Source: Xanthobacter agilis (GTDB taxonomy: Bacteria > Pseudomonadota > Alphaproteobacteria > Rhizobiales > Xanthobacteraceae). Taken from it: 64,000 nt of DNA. Shown piece by piece: positions 37,686 through 46,668 of this stretch (the first letter of the stretch is position 1; the number at the start of each line of letters is the position of its first letter). Location: assembly GCF_021730435.1 (NCBI RefSeq), contig NZ_JABWGX010000010.1, positions 1 through 64,000 on the forward strand. The letters are read 5' to 3'. The position numbers and the translations under genes are program-made. Under the pieces are notes generated by a model. It was not told the origin of the DNA and did not search any database. It saw only the letters and a program-made list of their open reading frames with translations.

Positions 37686-39659
37686 TCAGGCGGCGGCGGG
37701 CGCCGCGTGATGGGCCTCGGCGCCCTTGTGATCGCGGAAGAAGCCGGGATTGGCGCGCACGGCGGCGGCGGCGCGGCGCAGGACATCGGGATCGTCGTGG
37801 CCAGTCGCGGCAAGCCGTGTGGCGGCGCGCTCCAGGGCGCCGGCGACCCGCTCGGGTTGCTCCGACAGCACGGCGACGCTGGCAAGCGCGGCGGCAACGG
37901 CGCGGCGGCGGCTGTCCGGCAAGCCGCTCTCCGCAAGGCGGCCGTGCAGGACGCGGATGGCGGTGCCGAGGGCAAGGGCGGCCAGTCCGCCATCGACGGC
38001 GGCGAAGTCGCGGTCGCCGGATTTTTCGCCCCAGCGCACGAGGCGCAGCAGGCGATGATAGAGCCGCGCCCGCCAGCGCGCGGCTTCAGCCGGACCGAAC
38101 GGCGCGCGGGCCATGGCCTTCAGCTCATGTACCATCATGCCGACCAGCATCGCCCGTCGCCGTCGCGCATCCATGGGGAAGGCCAGGCGGAAGGCGATCA
38201 GCGCGATCAGCGGCCCGAGCAGCATGGCGAGCACCATCTGCACCATGCCGGCCGGTGTGCCATGCAGGGGGAAGGCGGGCTGCAGCAGGAGCAGCAGCGA
38301 CATGTTGTAGTCCATGCCGGCCAGCAGGGTGAGGCGATGCGCCATCACGAAGGCGCCTACGAGGATGAACGGCATGGTCAGCACGATCACCTGGGTGAGA
38401 TCCGCCGCGTGGGGCAGCACCAGCCAGCGGGCGGCCAGCGCCGCCGCCGCGCCGGCGGCCGAGCCGCCGAGCACGAAGCGCATGGTGAGCGCCGGGTTGT
38501 CGAAGGTCGAGAAAAGGGAGGTCATGATGGCGGCCCCCATCAGCATGAAGGGGCCATAGGTCCAGCCGGTGGCGAGCCAGATGGCGCCGACCACGAGCAC
38601 GGCGCCGGTGGCACGCAGGGTGGCGGCGCGGGCGCCCACCACATCCCGATGCAGCAGGAACGGGGGCGTCAGCGCATCGGCGTCGTCGCGCGCCGGGGCG
38701 GCCGGGGCCTGGAGCTCCTGAACGGCGCGGGCCAGGGTCTCCACCACGGACACGATGCCGGGATCGTCTCTGTCGCCGGAAAGGTATCGCGGCAGATGAG
38801 CCAGGGGCATGGGGTCGGGAGCCGGCGCGTCGAGGCCGTCGGCGGCGTTCCGCAGGGCGGCAAGGCCCCCGGCCCTCTGGCGGGCCGTGGGCACGGTGCC
38901 GATCCGGCCGCGGGCGAACACCAGTCCATTGAGCAGGGCGGCCATCAGGGTGCGCACGCGCCGGACGGTGTGCCGGCTGCGGGCGGAGCCGGCCCCGTGG
39001 GGATCGAGCATGTCGTCGATGGCCGCCATCTCGGACATGATCGCCCGTTCCTCGGCAAAGACGCGGGCGCTGTCCGCGGTGTCGAGGGCGGCGGCGAGAT
39101 GGCGCAGTACGCGGGCGGTGAGCCGCCGCACGCGGCCGAGCAGATCGGATTCCGCGCTTAAGGGCGTGAACAGCCAGCCCACCGCGAACGATGTGGCGAC
39201 GCCCACGCAGATGGTGAGCACCCGGTCGAGGGCGAGGCCGTAGATGTGGTCAGGATGGCCGAAATCCACCAGCGCCACCATGGCCGCGGAATAGCCGGCG
39301 AGGATGGTGCCGTAGCCGGTGAAGCCGCCGATGAGATTGCCCGCCCCAGCGCACAGGCCGATCCAGAGCGCAAGCCCTGCGACCAGCAGCGCCGGGGTGC
39401 CGGCGCAGCACAGGATGAGGGCGACACCGACCAGCGCGCCGGCGAAGGTGCCGAGGATGCGGAATGCGCCCTTTTCGAGAAGCTGGCCGCGGGTGGGCTG
39501 GGCCACCACCCACACCGTCATGGCCGCCCATTGGGGGTTGTCGATGTGGAGGGCTGCGGCGATGGCCAGCGCCAGGGCGGCGGCCATCGCCGTGCGCAGG
39601 GTGAAGGCGAGGCGCGGCCCGTCGAAGCCGAGCCGGGTCAAGAGCGAGGCGGCGGGCAT
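37686..39659 (-). CDS. FUSC-family (AaeB-like) inner-membrane transporter
   Basis: A 657-residue protein with two membrane blocks of about six helices (about residues 25-165 and 345-480), separated by a cytosolic alpha-helical domain. The signature MTVWVVAQPTRGQLLEKGAFRILGT shows the FUSC fold of aromatic-acid efflux proteins such as AaeB. No AaeA-type membrane-fusion partner is next to it. The start shares one base with the stop of a marR gene (TGATG), so the pair is probably a regulator-efflux unit responding to a phenolic or aromatic acid. The substrate is inferred. Confidence 0.82.
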   Translation of the reverse strand: MPAASLLTRLGFDGPRLAFTLRTAMAAALALAIAAALHIDNPQWAAMTVWVVAQPTRGQLLEKGAFRILGTFAGALVGVALILCCAGTPALLVAGLALWIGLCAGAGNLIGGFTGYGTILAGYSAAMVALVDFGHPDHIYGLALDRVLTICVGVATSFAVGWLFTPLSAESDLLGRVRRLTARVLRHLAAALDTADSARVFAEERAIMSEMAAIDDMLDPHGAGSARSRHTVRRVRTLMAALLNGLVFARGRIGTVPTARQRAGGLAALRNAADGLDAPAPDPMPLAHLPRYLSGDRDDPGIVSVVETLARAVQELQAPAAPARDDADALTPPFLLHRDVVGARAATLRATGAVLVVGAIWLATGWTYGPFMLMGAAIMTSLFSTFDNPALTMRFVLGGSAAGAAAALAARWLVLPHAADLTQVIVLTMPFILVGAFVMAHRLTLLAGMDYNMSLLLLLQPAFPLHGTPAGMVQMVLAMLLGPLIALIAFRLAFPMDARRRRAMLVGMMVHELKAMARAPFGPAEAARWRARLYHRLLRLVRWGEKSGDRDFAAVDGGLAALALGTAIRVLHGRLAESGLPDSRRRAVAAALASVAVLSEQPERVAGALERAATRLAATGHDDPDVLRRAAAAVRANPGFFRDHKGAEAHHAAPAAA

Positions 39660-40144
39660 CAGCGTGTGGTCGCGGCAAGGGGGGCGGTGGCGGCGGTCGG
39701 TGCCGCTGCCGCCTGGATCCGGCCGTCGATGCTGGCGAAAGCCGCCATCAGGGCGTCGATCTGCGCGTCCGAGAGGTCTTCAAGCAGCAGGTCCTCGATG
39801 CGGGCCAGCTTGGCGCGGATGTCGGTGACCGCCGTGCGGCCTTCCGCTGTCAGGTAGAGCTGCTTCAGCCGGCGGTCGTGGGTGGCGGTGCGGCGCTCCA
39901 CCAGCCCGCGCTCGGCAAGCAGGTCGAGCAGCCGCACCAGGGTGGAATCGTCGATGCCCACCGCGAGGGCGAGCTCTTTCTGGCACAGGCCATCGCCCTG
40001 CTCCGCCAAGTGCACGAGAGGCGCCCAGCTCGCGTCGCTGAGGCCGATGGCGGCGAGGCGATGGTCCAGGGCGCGCCGCCACCGGCGCGCGAGACCGACG
40101 AGCTGGATGCCCAAGCGGCGGCGATTGGAGCTATCGATTTGCAT
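39659..40144 (-). CDS. MarR-family transcriptional regulator
   Basis: A 161-residue protein from ATG 40144. The winged helix is at about residues 35-105 (QKELALAVGIDDSTLVRLLD; HDRRLKQLYLTAEG). It is coupled to the FUSC transporter downstream and overlaps a palindrome at its start codon, so autorepression and control of efflux are likely. The ligand is unknown; MarR proteins next to such pumps often bind phenolic acids. Confidence 0.88.
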   Translation of the reverse strand: MQIDSSNRRRLGIQLVGLARRWRRALDHRLAAIGLSDASWAPLVHLAEQGDGLCQKELALAVGIDDSTLVRLLDLLAERGLVERRTATHDRRLKQLYLTAEGRTAVTDIRAKLARIEDLLLEDLSDAQIDALMAAFASIDGRIQAAAAPTAATAPLAATTR

Positions 40145-40159
40145 CCAATTGATTTGGAT
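40143..40159. promoter_or_regulatory. MarR operator-like palindrome
   Basis: ATCCAA-TTGAT-TTGGAT has perfect 6-bp arms and covers the marR start codon. A second TTGG/CCAA pair follows (40154-40168). Confidence 0.5.
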
Positions 40160-40310
40160 TAAAACCAATGGGATGGCAACCACAATGCCATGCACTGATC
40201 GCATGGCTCATGCCAGGGTTCCCCGCTCGACGCCCGCCGCCGGGATTCAGGCGACTGCCGAGGTGCCATGTCCCCCTGCCCCGTCGGGCCCCATTTGGGG
40301 GGAGACGGGT

Positions 40311-41546
40311 TCAGTTTTGCAGGTTTTCGTAGCGCCGATCGCTCAGAGTCTTCAGGAACGCCACCAGGGCGTCGATGCGCTTGTCGTCGAGCGCCGGACC
40401 GGTCTCCAGCTCCTTGATGGAGATGTTTTCGGCCACCTCCGGCGGGGCGAAGGGCTTTCCGGTCTCCGGATTGATGTGCCGCGCCGGGTTCTGGGTGTTG
40501 TAGGTGTTGTAGAACAAGATCACCGTCCGCAGGTCCTTGAACACACCGTTGTGCATGTAAGGCCCGGTGACCGCCACGTTGCGCAGGGTCGGCACCTTGA
40601 AGCGGCCGGCCTGGACTTTCTTGTCCTTGCCTTTCAGCGCGGGATTCTGGGCGAGGCCCAGGTCGCGGCTGTCAGGCTTGAGGCCGGCGGCGGCCCGCGC
40701 CACTTCATTCTTCGGCACGCCGATATTGTGGAACTCGTAATTGCTGAAGGTTTCACCCGGTGTGCCGCCCTGCGCATTCAGTTGGTGGCACAGGCTGCAA
40801 TTGGTGAATTGCTGGGAGAAGAACAGCACGCGCCCCAGTTCTTCCTGCTCTGTCAGCTTTTCCTCGCCGCGCAGATAGCGGTCATATTTCGAATCGAACG
40901 GCGCGAACACCGGCGTCGCTTCAAAGGCGGCGATGGCCTTGGTCATGGCGGCATAGCCGGTGTCGGGCGATCGCAGCACGCCGTTGCCGTAAAGCGTGTC
41001 GAAGGCGCGCACATAGGCCGGGTTTTCCTTCAGGCGGGCGACCACGCTCGCCTTGTCGGGCATGCCCATTTCCAGCGGATTGAGCGGCGGGCCGCCGGCC
41101 TGGGCCGCAAGATCGGCGGCGCGCCCGTCCAGAAACTGGCCGCCGTGATAGAGGCCCGGCTTCGTCGATTTGCCGAACGCGGGACTGAACCGGGCATAGG
41201 CGGCTGTGGGCGCGTTGCGGTCGCCCAGCGACGTCCCGTTGTCGCCCAGGGAGACCGCGCCCCCCGCCGCCGGGGTTTCCCGTGGGTCGGTGAAGGCGTG
41301 GTCCGGCGCGTGGCAGGAGGAACACGACTGGGTGCGGTTCTTGGAAAGGTTGGTGTCGAAGAACAGGGCTTCGCCCAGCTTTTCCGGGTTGGACAGGTCG
41401 TTTGCATCCTCGGCGCGGGCGCCGGGTGCGGTCAGCAGCGCAAGGCCTGTCATGACCAGGGCGAGAACACGCGCCCGCCGGGTCCGCGTCCGCGTTGAAG
41501 CGCGACGTGGACGATCGCGGCCCGACAGTATGGCAAAAGAAGACAT
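40311..41546 (-). CDS. Di-haem cytochrome c peroxidase (CcpA/MauG family)
   Basis: A 411-residue periplasmic protein from ATG 41546, with AAGGTGG upstream. The Sec-type signal peptide ends near residue 45 (LALLTAPGARA). Two c-type haem sites are visible, CSSCH (about residue 74) and CSLCH (about residue 250). It would reduce hydrogen peroxide with electrons from cytochrome c, or modify a partner as MauG does. It is a single-gene unit on the minus strand. An iron-control-like palindrome lies upstream. Confidence 0.88.
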   Translation of the reverse strand: MSSFAILSGRDRPRRASTRTRTRRARVLALVMTGLALLTAPGARAEDANDLSNPEKLGEALFFDTNLSKNRTQSCSSCHAPDHAFTDPRETPAAGGAVSLGDNGTSLGDRNAPTAAYARFSPAFGKSTKPGLYHGGQFLDGRAADLAAQAGGPPLNPLEMGMPDKASVVARLKENPAYVRAFDTLYGNGVLRSPDTGYAAMTKAIAAFEATPVFAPFDSKYDRYLRGEEKLTEQEELGRVLFFSQQFTNCSLCHQLNAQGGTPGETFSNYEFHNIGVPKNEVARAAAGLKPDSRDLGLAQNPALKGKDKKVQAGRFKVPTLRNVAVTGPYMHNGVFKDLRTVILFYNTYNTQNPARHINPETGKPFAPPEVAENISIKELETGPALDDKRIDALVAFLKTLSDRRYENLQN

Positions 41547-41668
41547 CACCACCTTCGCTCCCCGCCGGTCCGGAACCGGCCAGCGCCTCGATGTATTTTC
41601 CGCCATGAAGCGCCGTCGGCCGTGCCACGACAATCCGGGAATTTACGAAATAGCTGGCAAATCAAAGA

Positions 41669-41685
41669 TTTATAGACATTCTAAA
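41669..41685. promoter_or_regulatory. Iron-control-element-like palindrome
   Basis: TTTATAGACATTCTAAA differs at two positions from TTTAGAA-N3-TTCTAAA, the ICE bound by Irr in rhizobia. It lies 123-139 bp upstream of a haem-protein gene, a plausible Irr target. Confidence 0.35.
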
Positions 41686-41704
41686 CAGTGGCCTCAGTCG
41701 AGGC

Positions 41705-41720
41705 CGTTTCACGTGAAACG
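41705..41720. other. parS centromere site 3
   Basis: CGTTTCACGTGAAACG is a perfect palindrome. It shares the 14-bp core of sites 1 and 2, and only the outermost base pair differs. It lies 6 kb beyond parB. Confidence 0.88.
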
Positions 41721-41969
41721 CAATCGCGGCGTGTCTTCAGGGAAGGCGGGCGCGCCAGGGCGGACCGGAGGCGGCGGGGTCTTACTGCCCATCCGCCCGC
41801 CCCACCGCTCGCGGTGCCGACCAAGGACCCTGTGGACACCCCGGCGATGAAGCACATTGCCCCGGTGGTCCGGCTGCTCGAACCACCGGGCGTGGATTTT
41901 GTGCCTTTCAGCGCTCAGTGTCCGAGGGGCGACACCGAAGACCCGGTATCATGCCCAGGGGCCTCGGCC

Positions 41970-43517
41970 TTATTGGGAGCGCACGCGGGCGGCGGGCGGC
42001 GCTGCAAAGCCCTCCGCGAGGCTCCAGGCATCGTCCAGTGTGAGGCGCGAGCGCCGCGCGTGGTGCGCCGTTTGCGGACAATCGGTGCGGGTGTGGGCGC
42101 CCCGGCTCTCCTGCCGTCCCAGGGCCGACACGGCCATCATGAGGCCGACCAGGGCCGGATCGGCGTCCGCGCCGCCGGAGCGGGCAAGGGGCGCCAGAGC
42201 GGTGATGGCTGCCTTCAGGCCGTCCCCATCCCGCAGCACGCCCAGGTGCCGGGAGACGATGGCCCGCGCGGCGGCCGGATCGGGCGGCGGTGGCATCTCC
42301 GCCGGCAGACGGCGGGCCGGTGGCGTGGCGCGCGTGCCGGCGATGCTCTCGGCCACCCAGCGACCGCAGACCACGCCTTCCACCAGGGAATTGCTGGCCA
42401 GCCGGTTGGCGCCGTGCAGGCCGGTGGACGCTACCTCGCCGCAGGCCCAGAGCCCGGCGACGGTGCTGCGCCCTTCCCCATCCACGGCAATGCCGCCCAT
42501 GTGGTAATGGGCCGCCGGCCGAATGGGAATGGGCTGGGTCGCCGGGTCGATGCCGGCGCTCGCGCACAGGCCGGCGATGGCCGGAAAGCGGCGCGCGAAC
42601 CCCTGCCCCAGCGCGCTTCGGGCATCGAGAAAGACGGTGCGTCCGGCCGAAAGCTCGGCCCACACCGCGCGCGCCACCACATCGCGGGGGGCCAGCTCGG
42701 CGCCGGGCACCTGGGCGAGGAAACGGGTGCCGTCGGCGGTGATGAGGGTCGCCCCCTCCCCGCGCACCGCTTCGCTCACCAGCGAGAGGGGGCGCGCCGT
42801 CCCGGCAAGCGCGGTCGGGTGGAACTGCACGAACTCCAGGTCCATGAGCGCCGCCCCGGCGCGGGCGGCGAGGGCGAGCCCCAGGCCGAAAGCGGAATCG
42901 GGATTGGTGGTATGCGCGAACAGGGCCCCCACCCCGCCCGTGGCCAGCGCCACCTGAGCGGTGCGCAGCACTGTTCCGCCGCCGTCTCCGGCGACCAGCA
43001 GGCCGGCGACGGCGCCCTGCGCCATCACCAGCCGGCGCGCCTCGACCCCCTCCACCACCGTCACGGACGGGCAGGCGCGCACCGCGGCCGCGAGGGCCCG
43101 CACCAGCTCGCGCCCGGTGGCGTCGCCATCGGCATGGACGATGCGGCGGCGGCTGTGGGCCGCCTCCAGGCCCAGGGCAAGGCGCCCGGCTGCGTCGCGA
43201 TCGAAGCGGGTGCCGATGCGCGCCAGCTCGGTGATGGCGTCGGGCGCGGCGGTGAGGATGCGGCGCGCCATGATGGGGTCGCACAGGCCGTCGCCGGCGG
43301 CGAGGGTATCGGCGAGGTGGAGGTCGGCATCGTCATCATCGCCGACGCTGGCGGCCATGCCGCCCTGGGCGAGCGGGCTCGACCCGTCCGCGCCCAGCGG
43401 CGCGCGGGTGATGAGCACCACCGGCCGGGGGGCCAGGAACAGGGCCGCGGCAAGGCCCGCCACCCCGCCGCCGACGATCACCGGCCGCGCGTCGCATCCG
43501 GCGAGGGCGGCGGTCAC
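41970..43517 (-). CDS. nadB: L-aspartate oxidase
   Basis: A 515-residue FAD enzyme making iminoaspartate for quinolinate synthesis. FAD site VIVGGGVAGLAAALFLA is at the N-terminus. Succinate-dehydrogenase/fumarate-reductase-like motifs are PLAQGGMAASVGDDDD and MDLEFVQFHPTAL. AAHYHMGGIAVDGEGRSTVAGLWACGE-type sequence continues to HGANRLASNSLVEGVV. It starts at GTG 43517, overlapping the nadA stop by 4 bp (GTGA). Confidence 0.94.
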   Translation of the reverse strand: MTAALAGCDARPVIVGGGVAGLAAALFLAPRPVVLITRAPLGADGSSPLAQGGMAASVGDDDDADLHLADTLAAGDGLCDPIMARRILTAAPDAITELARIGTRFDRDAAGRLALGLEAAHSRRRIVHADGDATGRELVRALAAAVRACPSVTVVEGVEARRLVMAQGAVAGLLVAGDGGGTVLRTAQVALATGGVGALFAHTTNPDSAFGLGLALAARAGAALMDLEFVQFHPTALAGTARPLSLVSEAVRGEGATLITADGTRFLAQVPGAELAPRDVVARAVWAELSAGRTVFLDARSALGQGFARRFPAIAGLCASAGIDPATQPIPIRPAAHYHMGGIAVDGEGRSTVAGLWACGEVASTGLHGANRLASNSLVEGVVCGRWVAESIAGTRATPPARRLPAEMPPPPDPAAARAIVSRHLGVLRDGDGLKAAITALAPLARSGGADADPALVGLMMAVSALGRQESRGAHTRTDCPQTAHHARRSRLTLDDAWSLAEGFAAPPAARVRSQ

Positions 43518-44521
43518 AGCGCCAGCATCCGCTCCACCGAGACGCGGGCGCGGGCCGCCGTCTCGGGGTCGATCTCCACCACATGCCGGTTCTCCTCCAG
43601 CGCCTGGCGGATGTTGGCGACGGTGATCTTCTTCATGTGCGGGCAGAGATTGCAGGGCCGCACGAACTCGAGATCGGGATATTGAACGGAGATGTTGTCG
43701 CTCATGGAGCATTCGGTGAGCAGCACCACGCTGCTCGGCCGGTTCACGCCCACATAATCGGCCATGGCTCCGGTGGAGCCGGCGAAGTCGGCGGCACGGA
43801 CCACCTCCGGCGGGCATTCGGGATGGACCAGCACGGTAATGCCCGGATGCGCCTCCCGCAGCTCGGCGATATCGGAGGCGGTGAAGCGCTCGTGGACCTC
43901 GCATTGCCCGGCCCAGGAGAGGATCTCCACCCCGGTCTCGGCGGCGACGTTCTGCGCCAGATACTGGTCCGGCAGCATGATGACCTTGGGCAGGCCGAAG
44001 GATTTCACCACCCGCGCCGCGTTGCCGGAGGTGCAGCACACGTCCACCTCGGCCTTCACCGCCGCCGAGGTGTTCACATAGGCGATCACCGGTAGGCCGG
44101 GATGGAGCCGCCGCAGCTGCCGCACATCGGCGGGCGTGATGGAATCGGCGAGCGAGCAGCCGGCCTCCGGATCGGGCATCAGCACCGTTTTCTGCGGGTT
44201 CAGCAGCTTGGCCGTCTCGGCCATGAAATAGACCCCGGCGAGCACGATCACGTCGGCATCGGTGGTGGCGGCCTCGCGGGCCAGCGTCAGGCTGTCGCCG
44301 ACGATGTCCGCCACGCAATGGTAGATCTCCGGCGTCTGGTAGTTGTGGGCCAGGATGACCGCGTTGCGCTCGATCTTCAGATGCTGGATCGCCTCCACAT
44401 CATTGGCCAGCACCCCCCATTCGGCGGGCGGGATGACGCGCTTCACGCGCTCATAGAGATGGGAGGTGCGGGCGGTGGCCGAACCGACGGCAGGCATTTC
44501 CACAGGCGTGACGCTGGACAT
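43514..44521 (-). CDS. nadA: Quinolinate synthase
   Basis: A 335-residue Fe4S4 enzyme that joins iminoaspartate with dihydroxyacetone phosphate to give quinolinate. Family motifs are AVILAHNYQTPEIYHCVAD, PDPEAGCSLADSI, VNTSAAVKAEVDVCCTSGNA, and the cluster Cys near CNLCPHMK. It is coupled to nadB. The promoter and an NrtR-type operator lie in the 59-bp gap upstream. Confidence 0.96.
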   Translation of the reverse strand: MSSVTPVEMPAVGSATARTSHLYERVKRVIPPAEWGVLANDVEAIQHLKIERNAVILAHNYQTPEIYHCVADIVGDSLTLAREAATTDADVIVLAGVYFMAETAKLLNPQKTVLMPDPEAGCSLADSITPADVRQLRRLHPGLPVIAYVNTSAAVKAEVDVCCTSGNAARVVKSFGLPKVIMLPDQYLAQNVAAETGVEILSWAGQCEVHERFTASDIAELREAHPGITVLVHPECPPEVVRAADFAGSTGAMADYVGVNRPSSVVLLTECSMSDNISVQYPDLEFVRPCNLCPHMKKITVANIRQALEENRHVVEIDPETAARARVSVERMLAL

Positions 44522-44539
44522 GTCGCTATACTCAGTTTG

Positions 44540-44574
44540 AGCATATTTCGATCATATGCTTACCTTGAGCATAT
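44540..44574. promoter_or_regulatory. NrtR-type operator at the nadA promoter
   Basis: AGCATAT (44540-44546) and ATATGCT (44554-44560) form a perfect inverted repeat with a 7-bp spacer. A third AGCATAT (44568-44574) follows. On the minus strand TTGACA (44584-44579) can be the -35 box of nadA. The repeats lie between it and the start, a repressor position. Confidence 0.65.
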
Positions 44575-44580
44575 CCCCTG

Positions 44581-45534
44581 TCAAGGGCGGGCGAGAGGCA
44601 GCTTGGTTCCGGCGAAGGCGCGCTCGGCCAGCACGGCGTGACGGAAGCGGAAGAGTTTTGCCGGCCGTCCAATGCCTTCGGAGGTCAGTTCGCCGGTTTC
44701 CTCCACCAGCTCCTGCTGTTCCATGAGCCGGCGAAAATTCTGCTTGTGCACGGTGCGCCCGGCCAGTGCCTCAACGCACCGTTGCAATTGCAGCAGGGTG
44801 AAGGTGTCGGGCATCAGCTCGAACACCACCGGGCGATATTTGATCTTGGCGCGAAGCCGCGCGACGCCGGTGGCGAGAATGCGGCGGTGGTCGCCCATCA
44901 TGGTCGTGCCTGGCACGGTCTTGTCCGCCGCGGTCGCCGTCCGGTGCGCTTCCGGCACCAGCCCGGCCTCGTACAGCAGCTCATAGCGCTGGAGCGTCAT
45001 TTCCTCGTTCCAGGGCTGGTCGTCGAGGCCGAAGGCGGTGATCGCCCGCTGTCGCCGATGGTCGCGCTCAGCGCGGCTTGGCGCGGCCGCGCTCCAGCCG
45101 GCGAGGGCCGGCGCCACCAGTCCGCCGATCACGGGCGGCACGCCGGCGCGATGATCCTCCCACGGGAAATACTCGTACCAGCTCCGCCAGCCGCCTTCGC
45201 CGCCGCTCATCTCGCGGGTGAGGCCGAGATAGCTGATGGAGATGGTGCGGGCTCCGCCCTCCCCGCCCCGATCCTTGTCGGCGAAGGTGTAGAGTTGCTC
45301 CACATAGCCCAGCGGATGGTGCGTCTGCCGCTCCACCCAGGCCCGAAGGCCCGATTGCAGCGACCGGTGGCCAAGCTCGAACGGCCCGGACGGCAAGGCG
45401 CGGCCCCCCTCCAGGGTCATCACCCGCGGCGCGCCTGAGGACACCGCGACGAGCACGGCGATAAGGTCCGCCTGGAGGGCATGGAGCGGCGGCGGTTCCG
45501 GCTGTTCGTCGGGTGCGATTATGGGTGCGATCAT
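44581..45534 (-). CDS. NrtR-like Nudix-related NAD metabolism regulator
   Basis: A 317-residue protein from ATG 45534. The N-terminal half is a Nudix-like domain whose box is degenerate (SGPFELGHRSLQSGLRAWV). The catalytic REUxEExGU glutamates are missing. The motif HPLGYVEQLYTF is typical of this family. The C-terminal half is a winged helix (FTLLQLQRCVEALAGRTVHK; LFRFR). Nudix-domain repressors of the NrtR type bind ADP-ribose and control NAD genes. Its position just upstream of nadA supports this. Confidence 0.82.
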   Translation of the reverse strand: MIAPIIAPDEQPEPPPLHALQADLIAVLVAVSSGAPRVMTLEGGRALPSGPFELGHRSLQSGLRAWVERQTHHPLGYVEQLYTFADKDRGGEGGARTISISYLGLTREMSGGEGGWRSWYEYFPWEDHRAGVPPVIGGLVAPALAGWSAAAPSRAERDHRRQRAITAFGLDDQPWNEEMTLQRYELLYEAGLVPEAHRTATAADKTVPGTTMMGDHRRILATGVARLRAKIKYRPVVFELMPDTFTLLQLQRCVEALAGRTVHKQNFRRLMEQQELVEETGELTSEGIGRPAKLFRFRHAVLAERAFAGTKLPLARP

Positions 45535-45615
45535 GGGGATGCCGTCGTCGCCGAACGGCTGTCCGCGCGCCGTGGTCCGCTCCGGCCCGCGCTGCAACCG
45601 CGAGGATTGCGGGGT

Positions 45616-46668
45616 TCAGGCATCGGCGGCCTGATCCTCGCTCGGCTGCAGATCGTCCAGCGAGGCGAGGCGCACATTGCCTTTGCCGCTTTTCTTCACC
45701 GCGTACATGGCGGCGTCGGCCAGGCGCATGAGGGTGGCGTCGCTGGCGGCATGGAGGGGATAGAGGGCGATGCCGATGCTGGCCCCCACGCTGACGGTGG
45801 CCGGCGGCGAGGCTTGGCGCAGGACGTAAGGGTTGCGCAGCGAGTCGCACAGCCGCTGGCCCTGGGCAAGGGCCACCTGCGTGTCGGCCACGTCCAGCAT
45901 GATGATGGCGAACTCGTCGCCGGACAGGCGCACCGCGAAATCCTCGCACCGGAGGTTGGCCCGAAGCCTTTGGGCGATGGCGCACAGGAGCTCGTCGCCG
46001 GCCGCGTGGCCGTGGCGGTCGTTCACCTGCTTGAAGCCGTCGATGTCGATGTAGAGCAAAGCGAAGGCGGTGGAATTCTGCCGCGCCTGGGCGAAGGCGC
46101 GGGTGAGGTGCTCCATGAACAGGATGCGGTTGCCGAGGCCGGTCAGGGAATCGTGGGTGGCCATGTGGCGCACCTGCTTTTCCACCCGCCGGCGTTCCTC
46201 GATCTCCACCTCGAGCTGCCGGTTGCGCTTCTCCAATTCTTCCATTGCCGCCTTGAGCCGCATCTTGGAGATGTGCAACTCCAGGAATACTGTGACCTTG
46301 GACAGCAGCACCGCATCATTGATGGGCTTGGCGATGTAATCGACTGCGCCGAAAGTATAACCCTTCAGGCGATTGATGTCGTCGAGATAGGCCGCGGTTA
46401 CGAACACGATGGGGATGTCGCAGGTGGCCGGGTCGTTGTTGAGCAGCGAGGCCACCTCGAAGCCGTCCATGTCCGGCATCTGCACGTCGAGCAGGATCAG
46501 CGCGAAGCGGTGGTCGAGGCACAGCGCCAGCGCCTCGTTGCCCGATTTCGCCTCGTAGATGTCCGCATCCACCGGCGCCAGCAGGCGGCGCATGCCGGCG
46601 AGATTGGCGGAGACGTCGTCCACCACCAGGATCTTGGGACGGGGTTCGGTGCCGGAGGGCTCGGTCAT
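45616..46668 (-). CDS. Receiver-GGDEF diguanylate cyclase response regulator
   Basis: A 350-residue protein from ATG 46668. The receiver domain (residues 10-130) has the phospho-Asp in ILLDVQMPDMDG. A coiled linker (EELEKRNRQLEVEIEERRR) joins it to a GGDEF domain whose active site is SGDEF. An RxxD inhibitory (I) site (RCED) sits just before it, so product inhibition is likely. It probably makes cyclic di-GMP on phosphorylation. Its ATG overlaps the cheB stop (ATGA). It ends the kinase-cheR-cheB operon. Confidence 0.9.
   Translation of the reverse strand: MTEPSGTEPRPKILVVDDVSANLAGMRRLLAPVDADIYEAKSGNEALALCLDHRFALILLDVQMPDMDGFEVASLLNNDPATCDIPIVFVTAAYLDDINRLKGYTFGAVDYIAKPINDAVLLSKVTVFLELHISKMRLKAAMEELEKRNRQLEVEIEERRRVEKQVRHMATHDSLTGLGNRILFMEHLTRAFAQARQNSTAFALLYIDIDGFKQVNDRHGHAAGDELLCAIAQRLRANLRCEDFAVRLSGDEFAIIMLDVADTQVALAQGQRLCDSLRNPYVLRQASPPATVSVGASIGIALYPLHAASDATLMRLADAAMYAVKKSGKGNVRLASLDDLQPSEDQAADA

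Larger units (their letters stand above)
41547..41969. other. 423-bp gap upstream of the peroxidase gene, holding parS3
   Basis: No gene is seen. It holds an AT-rich promoter region (41640-41690) with an iron-control-like motif, and parS site 3. The nadC gene that usually follows nadB in a nadABC operon is not present here. Confidence 0.6.

Noticed and set aside
43518-44318. An N-terminal extension of NadB into the nadA region
   Set aside because: The extension is the shadow of nadA in another frame. The GTG at 43517 with a 4-bp overlap gives a normal NadB.
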